NCBI GenBank assembly: GCA_964415295.1
Contig: CAYPYN010000001.1
Coordinates: 372,001-436,000, forward strand
Source of the DNA: SB21 sp964415295
Lineage (GTDB): Bacteria > CLD3 > SB21
Reading direction: 5' to 3'
DNA length: 64,000 nt
Below, piece after piece: positions 35,522 through 43,526 of the stretch. Position numbers and translations under genes: made by a program. The notes beneath the pieces are model-generated. The model did no database searches and had not been told where the DNA came from. It worked only from the letters and a program-made list of their open reading frames with translations. Numbering within the stretch: position 1 is the first letter of the stretch; each line of letters opens with the position of its first letter.

Positions 35522-36649
35522 ATGAGAACCAAAGCTAAACTTGTATTAGAAGATGGACGAAGCTACGACTGTGTTTCTTTTGGCGCGGACGGCGAGACCA
35601 CCGGAGAGATCGTATTCAATACCAGTATGACCGGCTATCAGGAGATCCTGTCGGATCCGTCGTACTGCGGACAAATGATCGTCATGACCTATCCCCTCAT
35701 AGGTAATTACGGTATCAGTTCGGAGGATTTTGAATCGGCCAAACCGCATATCAAAGCCTTTATCGTAAAGGAATTGTGTACCTATCCTTCCAATTGGCGG
35801 TCCGATGAATCGCTTGACGTTCTTTTGAAAAAAAATGGCATCATGGGTATCGAAGGGCTGGATACCCGCGCCATTACGCGCCATATCCGCAATTGCGGAG
35901 CTATGCGCGCGATCATCTCCACCAAAGATCTTCATACGGCGAGTCTCCTTGAGAAGGTGAAACAATCGCCCAGTATGGTTGGCGCAAATCTCGTAGATGA
36001 AGTCACGTGCAGGAAAAACTATGAATGGAGTGAGGCCAATCCCAAAGACTGGCAGTTCCTGGAAAACGTGACGAAAGAGCACCGCTACACGATCGCGGTT
36101 TATGATTTTGGAGTTAAGAGAAATATCCTGAGAAAGTTCGTCGAGCGCGGATGCCGTCTGCATGTGTTTACGGCTAAAACCAAAGCCGAGGAGATCCTGA
36201 AGATCAATCCGGACGGCGTCTTCTTATCCAATGGACCGGGAGATCCGGAGGCGGTGGATTACGTGATCCCGGAGATCCGCAAACTGATCGGAAAGAAACC
36301 TATATTCGGTATTTGTCTTGGCCAGCAGTTAGCCGGCATTGCCTTGGGCGGTCATACTTACAAACTTAAATTCGGCCATCGCGGAGCCAATCATCCCGTA
36401 AAAAATCTTGAAACGGGCGTGATCGAGATCACTTCACAAAATCACGGATTTACAGTGGATCCCAAATCGCTCAACGAAAAAGAGATCGAACTCACCCATT
36501 TTAATCTTTACGACGGAACGCTCGAAGGATTTCGTCATAAAGAACTGCCCATTTTCTCCGTTCAATATCATCCCGAGGCATCCCCGGGCCCGCATGACAG
36601 TGATTATCTGTTCAATAAGTTCATGGAAAGTATTGAGAAGAACGGGTAG
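35522..36649 (+). CDS. carA: Carbamoyl-phosphate synthase small (glutaminase) subunit
   Basis: 375 residues. N-terminal CPSase small-chain domain (FNTSMTGYQEILSDPSYCGQ, MTYPLIGNYG) followed by a class I glutaminase: SNGPGDP at 236-242, nucleophile Cys265 in FGICLGQQLAG, and His350/Glu352 in QYHPEASPGP. It supplies ammonia to CarB for arginine and pyrimidine synthesis. carB does not follow; instead there is a truncated antiporter fragment and an inserted gene pair, so a former downstream neighbour may have been displaced. Confidence 0.97.
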   Translation: MRTKAKLVLEDGRSYDCVSFGADGETTGEIVFNTSMTGYQEILSDPSYCGQMIVMTYPLIGNYGISSEDFESAKPHIKAFIVKELCTYPSNWRSDESLDVLLKKNGIMGIEGLDTRAITRHIRNCGAMRAIISTKDLHTASLLEKVKQSPSMVGANLVDEVTCRKNYEWSEANPKDWQFLENVTKEHRYTIAVYDFGVKRNILRKFVERGCRLHVFTAKTKAEEILKINPDGVFLSNGPGDPEAVDYVIPEIRKLIGKKPIFGICLGQQLAGIALGGHTYKLKFGHRGANHPVKNLETGVIEITSQNHGFTVDPKSLNEKEIELTHFNLYDGTLEGFRHKELPIFSVQYHPEASPGPHDSDYLFNKFMESIEKNG

Positions 36650-36666
36650 CAATTGGCTCACCTTTT

Positions 36667-36816
36667 CTACGGCAAGATATAGAACGCCATCCCGAGAATC
36701 ACATAGACGGCTAAAAGCTGAATGCCTTCCATCCGACTGGCCTTATTTCTATCATCAGTCCATGTTTTTCTGATGATAAGGCGTGAATGTTCCAGATCAA
36801 TAAAAAATAATGACAC
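36667..36816 (-). pseudogene. Truncated 3' end of a second Ca2+/H+ antiporter gene
   Basis: On the minus strand the stop TAG at 36667-36669 ends a frame coding MEGIQLLAVYVILGMAFYILP, which differs from the C-terminus of the intact antiporter (40095-41174) at a single residue. Over 36667-36734 versus 40095-40162 about 59 of 68 bases agree, with nearly all changes silent, so the piece came from a once-functional gene. Upstream residues diverge quickly, and an in-frame stop lies at 36817-36819. There is no room for the rest of the gene. Confidence 0.8.
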
Positions 36817-36822
36817 TTATCA

Positions 36823-36854
36823 TTGCCTTTTCATACTATATATTTATAAATTTG
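36823..36854 (+). promoter_or_regulatory. Bacteroidota-like promoter of the CsgG-like gene
   Basis: TTG at 36823-36825, a 21-bp spacer and TAAATTTG at 36847-36854 (full TAnnTTTG). It gives a leader of about 60 nt ending in GAGGAG before the ATG at 36925. Confidence 0.55.
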
Positions 36855-36924
36855 TAAGGCTGTACGGATGGTGTCATAGACCGCAGGCCTCTCCAAAGGA
36901 GACAAAATCAGAGGAGCGAACTCA

Positions 36925-37578
36925 ATGAAAACCATTACCTTTCTGTTATTTCTACTGACAATCACGATATTTTCATTTGCTCAAGAGAGAAAGATTTCAG
37001 TGGCCGTTCTTGATTTTCAATCCGGCGGAAGCCTTGGAGAGGCTGAATTAAGAACTCTGACAAGCCGCTTCGGTGAGCTCCTGATAAAGACGCAGGTGTT
37101 TCGGCTTATTGAATTTGATCAGCAAAACGCAGACCGCTCAGGGATTGCACAGAATACGGCCAAAGATTGTATTAGTTTGGCTTGTGCGGTTGGGATCGGT
37201 AGATCCCTACACGCAGAAGCCATGGTAACCGGCATGATAAACAAATTAGGGGATATTTACACAGTTGATCTACGGTTAATATCGGTTCAAGCTGGAGAAA
37301 TTGTGCAGAATGAAGTTGTGGATTATGAAGGAAAAGTGAACGGGTTGTTGGGTGCCATTAAGAGCGTGGCGGATACCTTTGCGACGAAAGTGAAAACCCC
37401 AGACAACAACTCATTTTTGTATCATAATGTTCAGAGCGAAAAGGATCAATGGGATCACGTATGGTATATTATTGGTGGCTCACTTGTTGTAGGAGGAGCC
37501 GCGGCTGTATTTCTAATCGGCAGCGGAAAGAAGAAAGGCGACAATATTCCCGATCCTCACTTTCCACCATTGGACTAA
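36925..37578 (+). CDS. CsgG/LpoB-superfamily-like secreted membrane protein
   Basis: 217 residues. Signal peptide (ITFLLFLLTITIFSFAQ), then a domain with VAVLDFQSGG, a helix ending in LTSRFGELLI, VFRLIEFDQQ, LACAVGIGRSLHAEAMVTGMI, and VDLRLISVQAGEIV: the fold pattern of the CsgG/FlgO/LpoB nucleotide-like superfamily, whose members build outer-membrane assemblies. It ends with one membrane segment (WYIIGGSLVVGGAAAVFLIG) and a charged tail. Pairing with the next gene (three-base gap) is close. Base composition is lower in G+C than neighbours. Function inferred only. Confidence 0.7.
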   Translation: MKTITFLLFLLTITIFSFAQERKISVAVLDFQSGGSLGEAELRTLTSRFGELLIKTQVFRLIEFDQQNADRSGIAQNTAKDCISLACAVGIGRSLHAEAMVTGMINKLGDIYTVDLRLISVQAGEIVQNEVVDYEGKVNGLLGAIKSVADTFATKVKTPDNNSFLYHNVQSEKDQWDHVWYIIGGSLVVGGAAAVFLIGSGKKKGDNIPDPHFPPLD

Positions 37579-37581
37579 GGC

Positions 37582-40047
37582 ATGAGGAGTTTTCTTATGC
37601 GGATTTTGAAAACATATTTATTGACGGCGGCGGCGGTTATATTCATTGTCGCAAATCTCAGATCTCAAACCCTTATTGATGTTTCCGAGGAACAATTCAT
37701 CGCTGTTAGTGAAGGCGCATGCACATGGGCGGATTACGATAAGGATGGTGATCCGGATGCATTGATCGCCGGCCTTTCAAATTCTGACGGTGTTATAACA
37801 AGGCTCTATCGAAATGATGGCAACAATGTTTTCGTTGATATAGGCGCATCGTTGCAGGGTGTTCGCAGAGCCGCCGTTGCATGGGGTGATTATGACAACG
37901 ATGGTGATCTGGATTTAGCTATTTCAGGTACAACCAGCGCTTTGGCTATCGTGCCCGCCTTGACCAAAATATACCGAAATGACAATGGTGTTTTTACAGG
38001 ATTAAACATTTCCCTGACTAATTTGACGGAAGCAGCCGTATCTTGGTGTGATTGGGATAACGACGGAGACCTGGACTTATCTGTAATTGGTTCACCGGAT
38101 GGAAGCACTGTATTGTCGAGAATGTATCGAAATGATCTTAATAATGTTTTTACAGAGGTCAATTTGGGAATAGATTCGGTAGGGAATACGCGGATGGCTT
38201 GGGGAGATTACGACAATGACGGAGATCAGGATCTAATCGTATGCGGCAATTCTTCAGGTGTGGATTTCAGTACCCGGCTTTACCGCAACAATGGTAGTGG
38301 CACTTTTTCAAAAACAGGTGTCTTGTTTGCAGCTGTAACACTCGGTTCGGTTGCATGGGGAGATTATGACAACGACAATGACCTGGATGTTCTGTTGACG
38401 GGGTCTTTGGATGCCGGTGGGGGCAATGTGATCTCAAGAATATATCGTAACGATGGGAACAATACTTTTACGGATATTTACGCATCTTTGACAGGGGTCT
38501 ACCTCAGTACCGCAAATTGGTCCGATCTCGACAATGACGGCGATCTAGATATATTCATATCGGGAGCCCTGGATGCCTATAACACACCAATGACCAAGAT
38601 CTACCGCAACAATGGGAATAACCAGTTTTCAGATATGGGATTGTCACTGATTCCCTGCGTATGGAGCTCTGCCGCCATTGAGGACTGCAACAATGATAAT
38701 AAAAAGGATATTTTGTTTACAGGCCATGCCGGTTCAAAATATGTGACATGTTTATACACTGACATATCTGCGGTTTTATCACAAAGTGCCTATCCCAATG
38801 GCATAACTGCCGGGGGATATTTTAGCCTATCTTGGCCATTTGATTACGATGTGGATATAACCGGTTATTTTGGTCCTCAACAATTAAGAAATGGGAAGCC
38901 GATCAATTGGCGTGTATTAGCTATGGATGTGCAGGCGCAACAGTTTATTGATACGAAGTTTCTTTCTGATGGGAATGCATATCTTATTTTTGACCGTACC
39001 GGAGAAGCAAGCAAACTATTTACGACGATAAACGGTGTTTCGGTGAGCACGTCAACTCATTTCAATAGTTGGATTTTGAAACCCGGTTGGAATTTTGTTC
39101 CTTGGCCTTATGTCTTTTCTGCAAATGTGATTTCACGAAATGCCACCTGGGTTGGAAGTATTTGGTGGATGAATGGCAAGAACGGCTGGGAACCGGTAAC
39201 GGAACTGAAACCTTTTGGCGGTTACATGATAAGAAATAAAACCGGTGGAAATCTTGCACTTGGTTCAGCTATCAGTTGGACCAGATCATCCGGCAAATCT
39301 TTGTCAGAACCACTGCCGCTGAACGTTCGATTTGTGGTCGAATCCGGAGATCATAAAGATGCCTTCAACTATATAGGGACGACTCACAATGCCACAGGAG
39401 GTAATGATGATTTTGATGAATCCGAACCTTTAATTGTTGGGGAAGGTGTTCAGGCCTATTTTGTAAACGAGTCGGGAAGAAGTTTGTCGTACGATATACG
39501 ATCAAGCAATAACCAAGGAAATGAATGGGATTTGATCGTCGAGAACACTACGAATAATCGTGAAACCCGATTATCATGGAACAAAATCGGTGATCAATCA
39601 GGCGTGTCGATAGTGATTTTTGATGTGACCAATAATAAGAGAGTTGATGCAGAAAGCGCAGCCGAATATGCTTTCGAGGGCTCCAAGAAAACCAAGTTCA
39701 AAATAGTTGCAGGAGAATACTCTTGGGTTTTTGGCAAAGCCAACGAAATAGAGGCCTCTCTGCCCAAAGAATTTAAATTATCGCAGAATTATCCGAATCC
39801 GTTTAATCCTACTACCAGCATCACTTTTGATGTTCCTCGCTCTGGCGGAGTAAAAATCAAAGTATATAATATCCTTGGCCAGGAGGTCGCCACTATCGCC
39901 AACGGTTTTTTTGAAACCGGACGTAATTATGAAGCCGTATGGAACGGGAGAGACGATTTGGGACGAGAGATGGCCAGCGGTATGTATATTTACAGGCTTG
40001 AAGCCGGACGGATCATAAAAACGAAGAAGATGCTGCTGATCAAGTAG
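37582..40047 (+). CDS. FG-GAP/VCBS-repeat surface protein with T9SS C-terminal sorting domain
   Basis: 821 residues. Signal peptide, then six or more VCBS/FG-GAP-like repeats (about 40-385) each with a calcium-binding DxDxDGDxD loop, such as WGDYDNDGDLDLAISG. A middle region (about 390-720) has beta-rich modules without a recognised name. The last ~90 residues are a T9SS type A sorting domain: NYPNPFNPTTSITFDVP, IKVYNILGQEVATI, GMYIYRLEAG. It should be exported through the outer membrane by the type 9 system. Codons are A+T-richer than flanking genes. Confidence 0.9.
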   Translation: MRSFLMRILKTYLLTAAAVIFIVANLRSQTLIDVSEEQFIAVSEGACTWADYDKDGDPDALIAGLSNSDGVITRLYRNDGNNVFVDIGASLQGVRRAAVAWGDYDNDGDLDLAISGTTSALAIVPALTKIYRNDNGVFTGLNISLTNLTEAAVSWCDWDNDGDLDLSVIGSPDGSTVLSRMYRNDLNNVFTEVNLGIDSVGNTRMAWGDYDNDGDQDLIVCGNSSGVDFSTRLYRNNGSGTFSKTGVLFAAVTLGSVAWGDYDNDNDLDVLLTGSLDAGGGNVISRIYRNDGNNTFTDIYASLTGVYLSTANWSDLDNDGDLDIFISGALDAYNTPMTKIYRNNGNNQFSDMGLSLIPCVWSSAAIEDCNNDNKKDILFTGHAGSKYVTCLYTDISAVLSQSAYPNGITAGGYFSLSWPFDYDVDITGYFGPQQLRNGKPINWRVLAMDVQAQQFIDTKFLSDGNAYLIFDRTGEASKLFTTINGVSVSTSTHFNSWILKPGWNFVPWPYVFSANVISRNATWVGSIWWMNGKNGWEPVTELKPFGGYMIRNKTGGNLALGSAISWTRSSGKSLSEPLPLNVRFVVESGDHKDAFNYIGTTHNATGGNDDFDESEPLIVGEGVQAYFVNESGRSLSYDIRSSNNQGNEWDLIVENTTNNRETRLSWNKIGDQSGVSIVIFDVTNNKRVDAESAAEYAFEGSKKTKFKIVAGEYSWVFGKANEIEASLPKEFKLSQNYPNPFNPTTSITFDVPRSGGVKIKVYNILGQEVATIANGFFETGRNYEAVWNGRDDLGREMASGMYIYRLEAGRIIKTKKMLLIK

Positions 40048-40061
40048 TGGATCAAACTAAA

Positions 40062-40091
40062 AAAGAGCCGGTTGATATCAACCGGCTCTTT
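40062..40091. terminator. Perfect 30-bp palindromic bidirectional terminator
   Basis: AAAGAGCCGGTTGAT (40062-40076) and ATCAACCGGCTCTTT (40077-40091) form a perfect inverted repeat with A- and T-runs on both sides. It lies between the convergent VCBS gene and the antiporter gene. Confidence 0.85.
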
Positions 40092-40094
40092 CAG

Positions 40095-41174
40095 TTACGG
40101 CAAGAAATAGAACGCCATCCCTAAAATCACATACACCGCCAGTAGCTGAATGCCTTCCATCCAGTTAGACTCCCCGTCGATACTGATCAGACTTACAATA
40201 CCAACAGAGACGGCGATAGCCAGCACTTCAAAAGTTGTGAAGATCAGATCCATCGGTTGACCAAAAAAGTAGCTCGCAAACACAAGCACCGGCGCAACGA
40301 ACAGCGCGATCTGAATGCTGGAGCCGATCGCAATATTCATAGCCAAATCCATCTGATTTTTTCGAGCCATGAGCACGGCCGTGCTGTGCTCCGCCGCATT
40401 ACCGATGATCGCGACAAGTATCACGCCGATGAAAACGTCCGTCATTCCGAATACTTTGGCGGTATGTTCCACGGCGCCCACGAGAAATTCGCTCATCAGG
40501 GCTACAAATGCGGTAGCTACCAGGAGAACCAGCACCGACGTTCGTGTCGACCAATGGGGTTCCTCATGAAGCTCCTCCTCATGCACGGCATCACCGGCAT
40601 ACAAGTGCTTATGCGTGCGCAGCGTAAAAAAGAGGCTTAACACATAGGTCACAAAGAGAACACTGGCTATCTCGAGGCTGAGTTCCTGCTCATGCGCATT
40701 CGCCGACCCTTTGACGATCGTATGAAAAATAGCCGGAACGACAAGACCGATGACGCTTAACACCAGCAAGGTTGAGCCGTTGCTTGCGGCCGTCCGATTA
40801 AATGTCTGCTGATGGTATTTCATACCTCCGACCGTGATGCTGAGACCCAAAACCAGCAGGATATTCCCTGTAATGGAGCCGGTTATCGAAGCCTTGACGA
40901 CATCGTACAGACCCGCATGAAGGGCCATCAGAGCAATGATGAGTTCTGCCGCATTGCCAAAAGTCGCGTTCAGCAGTCCGCCCAAACCGGCTCCGAGTTT
41001 TTCGGAAAGAAATTCCGTCGCTTTGCCCATGAGACCGGCAAGCGGAATAATACCCAACGCGGATGCCGCAAATATCATGACAGGATCGGCATGCGAAATC
41101 TCAAGGACAATACTGATCGGCACGAATACCAACATCAGCATAAGCGGCTCGATCGTGATTTTTCCTATTTTCAT
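40095..41174 (-). CDS. Ca2+/H+ antiporter of the CaCA superfamily
   Basis: 359 residues with about eleven hydrophobic segments. The two alpha-repeat signatures GNAAELI (about residue 72) and GNAAEHS (about 260) carry the ion-binding acidic residues of the CAX/ChaA branch. A His/Glu-rich loop (HEEELHEEPHW) between halves is typical. It exports Ca2+ in exchange for H+ across the inner membrane. A truncated paralogous 3' end lies at 36667-36816. Confidence 0.94.
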   Translation of the reverse strand: MKIGKITIEPLMLMLVFVPISIVLEISHADPVMIFAASALGIIPLAGLMGKATEFLSEKLGAGLGGLLNATFGNAAELIIALMALHAGLYDVVKASITGSITGNILLVLGLSITVGGMKYHQQTFNRTAASNGSTLLVLSVIGLVVPAIFHTIVKGSANAHEQELSLEIASVLFVTYVLSLFFTLRTHKHLYAGDAVHEEELHEEPHWSTRTSVLVLLVATAFVALMSEFLVGAVEHTAKVFGMTDVFIGVILVAIIGNAAEHSTAVLMARKNQMDLAMNIAIGSSIQIALFVAPVLVFASYFFGQPMDLIFTTFEVLAIAVSVGIVSLISIDGESNWMEGIQLLAVYVILGMAFYFLP

Positions 41175-41241
41175 GTGCGTCCTAACTTGGTGTTAAAGAA
41201 TGGGATCACACTTTATTGGTGACCAAACAAATAGACAACAT

Positions 41242-41970
41242 TTAATAGACAACTTCTTCAAGAAACAGCCCCTGGGGAGGTGCGGCAAATCCCGCGGCCC
41301 GGCGGTCTTCTTTTTCTAAGATCTCCATCACACCATCCTGAGTGATCTTGCCGCGGCCCAGATTAACCATAGTACCGACCAGGGTTCGAACCATATTGTG
41401 AAGGAACCGGTTAGCATGAATTTCAAAGATTTTTACATGGTCCTTCTCATACCAAACCGCTTTTCGGACATCGCAGATATAATGATTGACCTCGGCCTGC
41501 GATAAACAGAAAGAACGGAAGTTCTTCTGCCCGACAAAGATAGCGCAGGACTTCTGCATTTGTTCGAAATCCAGCTTATGCGGATAAAACCAATGGTATT
41601 GCCTCCCAATCGCCAGAGGCTGATGAACGAGAAAATACCTGTAGCGCCGTTCCTTGGCAGAGAATCGCGCGTGAAAATTCATATCCGCTTCTTCGATATT
41701 CCAGATACGCACATCATCAGGCAGAACGGCATTCAGTCCCTTCATCAGGTCGGACAGTTCGATCGTTTTTTCCAACTTGAAGTTGCCGACCTGCCCGCGC
41801 GCATGGACGCCCGTATCGGTACGGCCTGCGCCCTCCACGGTCACTTCTTCCGACGTGATCTGTTTGACGGCGCGCTGGAGTTCCCCTTGGACCGAACGGT
41901 GATGCGGTTGGTACTGCCAACCATTAAAATCCGTCCCATCGTATTCGATCGTGATTTTGATATTGCGCAT
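41242..41970 (-). CDS. truA: tRNA pseudouridine(38-40) synthase
   Basis: 242 residues. Catalytic Asp52 lies in GAGRTDTGVHARGQ; start IEYDGTDFNGWQ and the C-terminal FLHNMVRTLVGTMVNLGRG are TruA-specific. It isomerises U38-U40 in the anticodon arm. The preceding small ribosomal-type gene and HU gene lie upstream on the same strand. Confidence 0.97.
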   Translation of the reverse strand: MRNIKITIEYDGTDFNGWQYQPHHRSVQGELQRAVKQITSEEVTVEGAGRTDTGVHARGQVGNFKLEKTIELSDLMKGLNAVLPDDVRIWNIEEADMNFHARFSAKERRYRYFLVHQPLAIGRQYHWFYPHKLDFEQMQKSCAIFVGQKNFRSFCLSQAEVNHYICDVRKAVWYEKDHVKIFEIHANRFLHNMVRTLVGTMVNLGRGKITQDGVMEILEKEDRRAAGFAAPPQGLFLEEVVY

Positions 41971-42038
41971 GATAATAAAAAATGAGTCCCGCCTTTTTTA
42001 TGAGGCGGGACTATTTGAAAAACCAGTTTTATGTTATA

Positions 42039-42134
42039 TCAACGATTTTTCTTTTTATGGCGGTCGCGGCGCAGTCTTTTTTTGCGTTTATGCGTGGCCA
42101 TTTTTCTTCTTTTTCTTTTTCGTCCGCAGGGCAT
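42039..42134 (-). CDS. Very small basic ribosomal-type protein (AURKAIP1/COX24, mS38-like)
   Basis: 31 residues, extremely basic. It reads M-P-C-G then alternating Arg/Lys to KMATHKRKKRLRRDRHKKK, which matches the short AURKAIP1/COX24 domain proteins of Bacteroidota/Chlorobiota (homologous to mitochondrial mS38 and mycobacterial bS22). AAAGGAGA ends seven bases before the ATG at 42134. It lies between the HU and truA genes on the same strand. Likely a small-subunit ribosomal component near the decoding centre; this is inferred from the family. Confidence 0.85.
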   Translation of the reverse strand: MPCGRKRKRRKMATHKRKKRLRRDRHKKKNR

Positions 42135-42185
42135 GCCTGTTCTCCTTTCAGGTAATTAGGTTATGTAGTTAAAATATATCCAACA

Positions 42186-42473
42186 TCACTTTTTGGAATT
42201 GACCGCTTTGCGCAGATCTTTGGACGGCCGGAACTGCGGAACGCGCCGCTTGGGCAATTGCACTTTGCCGCCGGTCTTGGGATTACGGGCCAGCCGGGGC
42301 TGACGTTCGATGATCCGGAAACTGCCCAAACCGCGGATCTCGATCTCGTTGCCGCTTTTGAGCGTTTCGTTGATCACGTAAATGAAGCCGTTGATAACCG
42401 CCTCAGTCTCGATCTTGGTCAGTCCAACGGCCTCGGCCACTTTGCTGACGATTTCTGCTTTGGTAAGATTCAT
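42186..42473 (-). CDS. HU/IHF-family DNA-binding protein
   Basis: 95 residues. MNLTKAEIVSKVAEAVGLTKIETEAVINGF and the arm GSFRIIERQPRLARNPKTGGKVQLPKRRVPQFRPSKDLR with the conserved RNPKTG. It bends and packages DNA. The gene begins one base after the sppA stop region on the same strand, so the two may be co-transcribed. Confidence 0.96.
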   Translation of the reverse strand: MNLTKAEIVSKVAEAVGLTKIETEAVINGFIYVINETLKSGNEIEIRGLGSFRIIERQPRLARNPKTGGKVQLPKRRVPQFRPSKDLRKAVNSKK

Positions 42474-42474
42474 A

Positions 42475-43362
42475 TTAAAAACCGTATTTATAACTTACGA
42501 CCGGATAACTTTTGAATTCAGGCAACGAGATCACCGATTCGATCTTTGATGCGGCATCGTCGTCGAAGATAATATCATAAAGCGACGGCTTGTACTTTTT
42601 CTCTTTGATTACCTCTGGCGCACCGGTGATACCTGCTTTTCTGGCGGCGATCAGGATCGCGTCCTCGTAAGTGCCGAGTACGTCCACCAGTTTGAGTTCC
42701 AGGGCCTGTTCCCCCGTATACACGCGGCCATCGGCATACTGGCGCACATACGCCGTATCCAGTTTTCTTTCGGCCGCTACCGCCGCAACAAACTGGCCGT
42801 AGGCGTTCATCACGAAATTCTGCAGATACGATTCTTCAGGCCTGGTCATATCGCGGAAAGGACTCATGGCGTCTTTGAATTGCCCGCTTTTGATGGTCGT
42901 GAATTTGACGCCGACTTTGTCCAACAGTTTGTCCACGTTAGGGTATTGAATGATCACACCAATGCTGCCGGTAATCGTGCCGGGATTAGCAACGATGGTA
43001 TCGGCCGGACAGGCCACGTAATAGCCGCCGGATGCCGCGACGCTCCCCATGGAGACGATCACAGGTTTTCCCGCCGCACGGGTCTTTTTCACGATATCAA
43101 AGATCTCCTGGGATGGTGTAATGCCGCCGCCGGGACTTTCAATACGAAAAACGATAGCTTCTACGGAAACATCGTCGCGGTACTTCTTGAACTGGCGCAC
43201 AACGTCGCGCGAATCCACGATCGTGCCTTCCAATTCGATCAGGGCGATCTTTCTGCCGAAACTAACCTCCGGCTTAAAGAATTTGAAAACCATGAAAAGA
43301 ACCATGGACACGAAACAGAAAAGGAAAAAGCCCAGCAATATGACCGTCGACCTGTTTTTCAT
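42475..43362 (-). CDS. sppA: Signal peptide peptidase (S49 family)
   Basis: 295 residues, short bacterial SppA. One N-terminal membrane anchor (ILLGFFLFCFVSMVLFMVF), then the S49 domain: VFRIESPGGG, MGSVAASGGYYVA with nucleophile Ser111, and the general base Lys163 in KSGQFKDAMSPFR. It degrades released signal peptides in the periplasm-facing side of the inner membrane. An AAGGG precedes the ATG. Confidence 0.94.
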   Translation of the reverse strand: MKNRSTVILLGFFLFCFVSMVLFMVFKFFKPEVSFGRKIALIELEGTIVDSRDVVRQFKKYRDDVSVEAIVFRIESPGGGITPSQEIFDIVKKTRAAGKPVIVSMGSVAASGGYYVACPADTIVANPGTITGSIGVIIQYPNVDKLLDKVGVKFTTIKSGQFKDAMSPFRDMTRPEESYLQNFVMNAYGQFVAAVAAERKLDTAYVRQYADGRVYTGEQALELKLVDVLGTYEDAILIAARKAGITGAPEVIKEKKYKPSLYDIIFDDDAASKIESVISLPEFKSYPVVSYKYGF

Positions 43363-43526
43363 AATCCCTTATATTGTTCAAAATGGGACAAATAATATTA
43401 AAAAAACCATCGAGAGTCAACCTTTAAAAAACTTCATTTGTTATAAGACCCGGCCCCATCCAGAGCATCATAAAGTGATGCTTCAGGGCATTCATTACCC
43501 TTTTCTTTGATGAAACCCCGGTCAAC

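Noticed and set aside
36722..36928. Small plus-strand frame before the CsgG-like gene
   Set aside because: It is antisense to the antiporter fragment and has no ribosome binding site or recognisable domain.
43464..43482. Hairpin AGCATCA-N5-TGATGCT as a terminator for the binding protein trio
   Set aside because: Only seven base pairs and no U-run on the minus strand.
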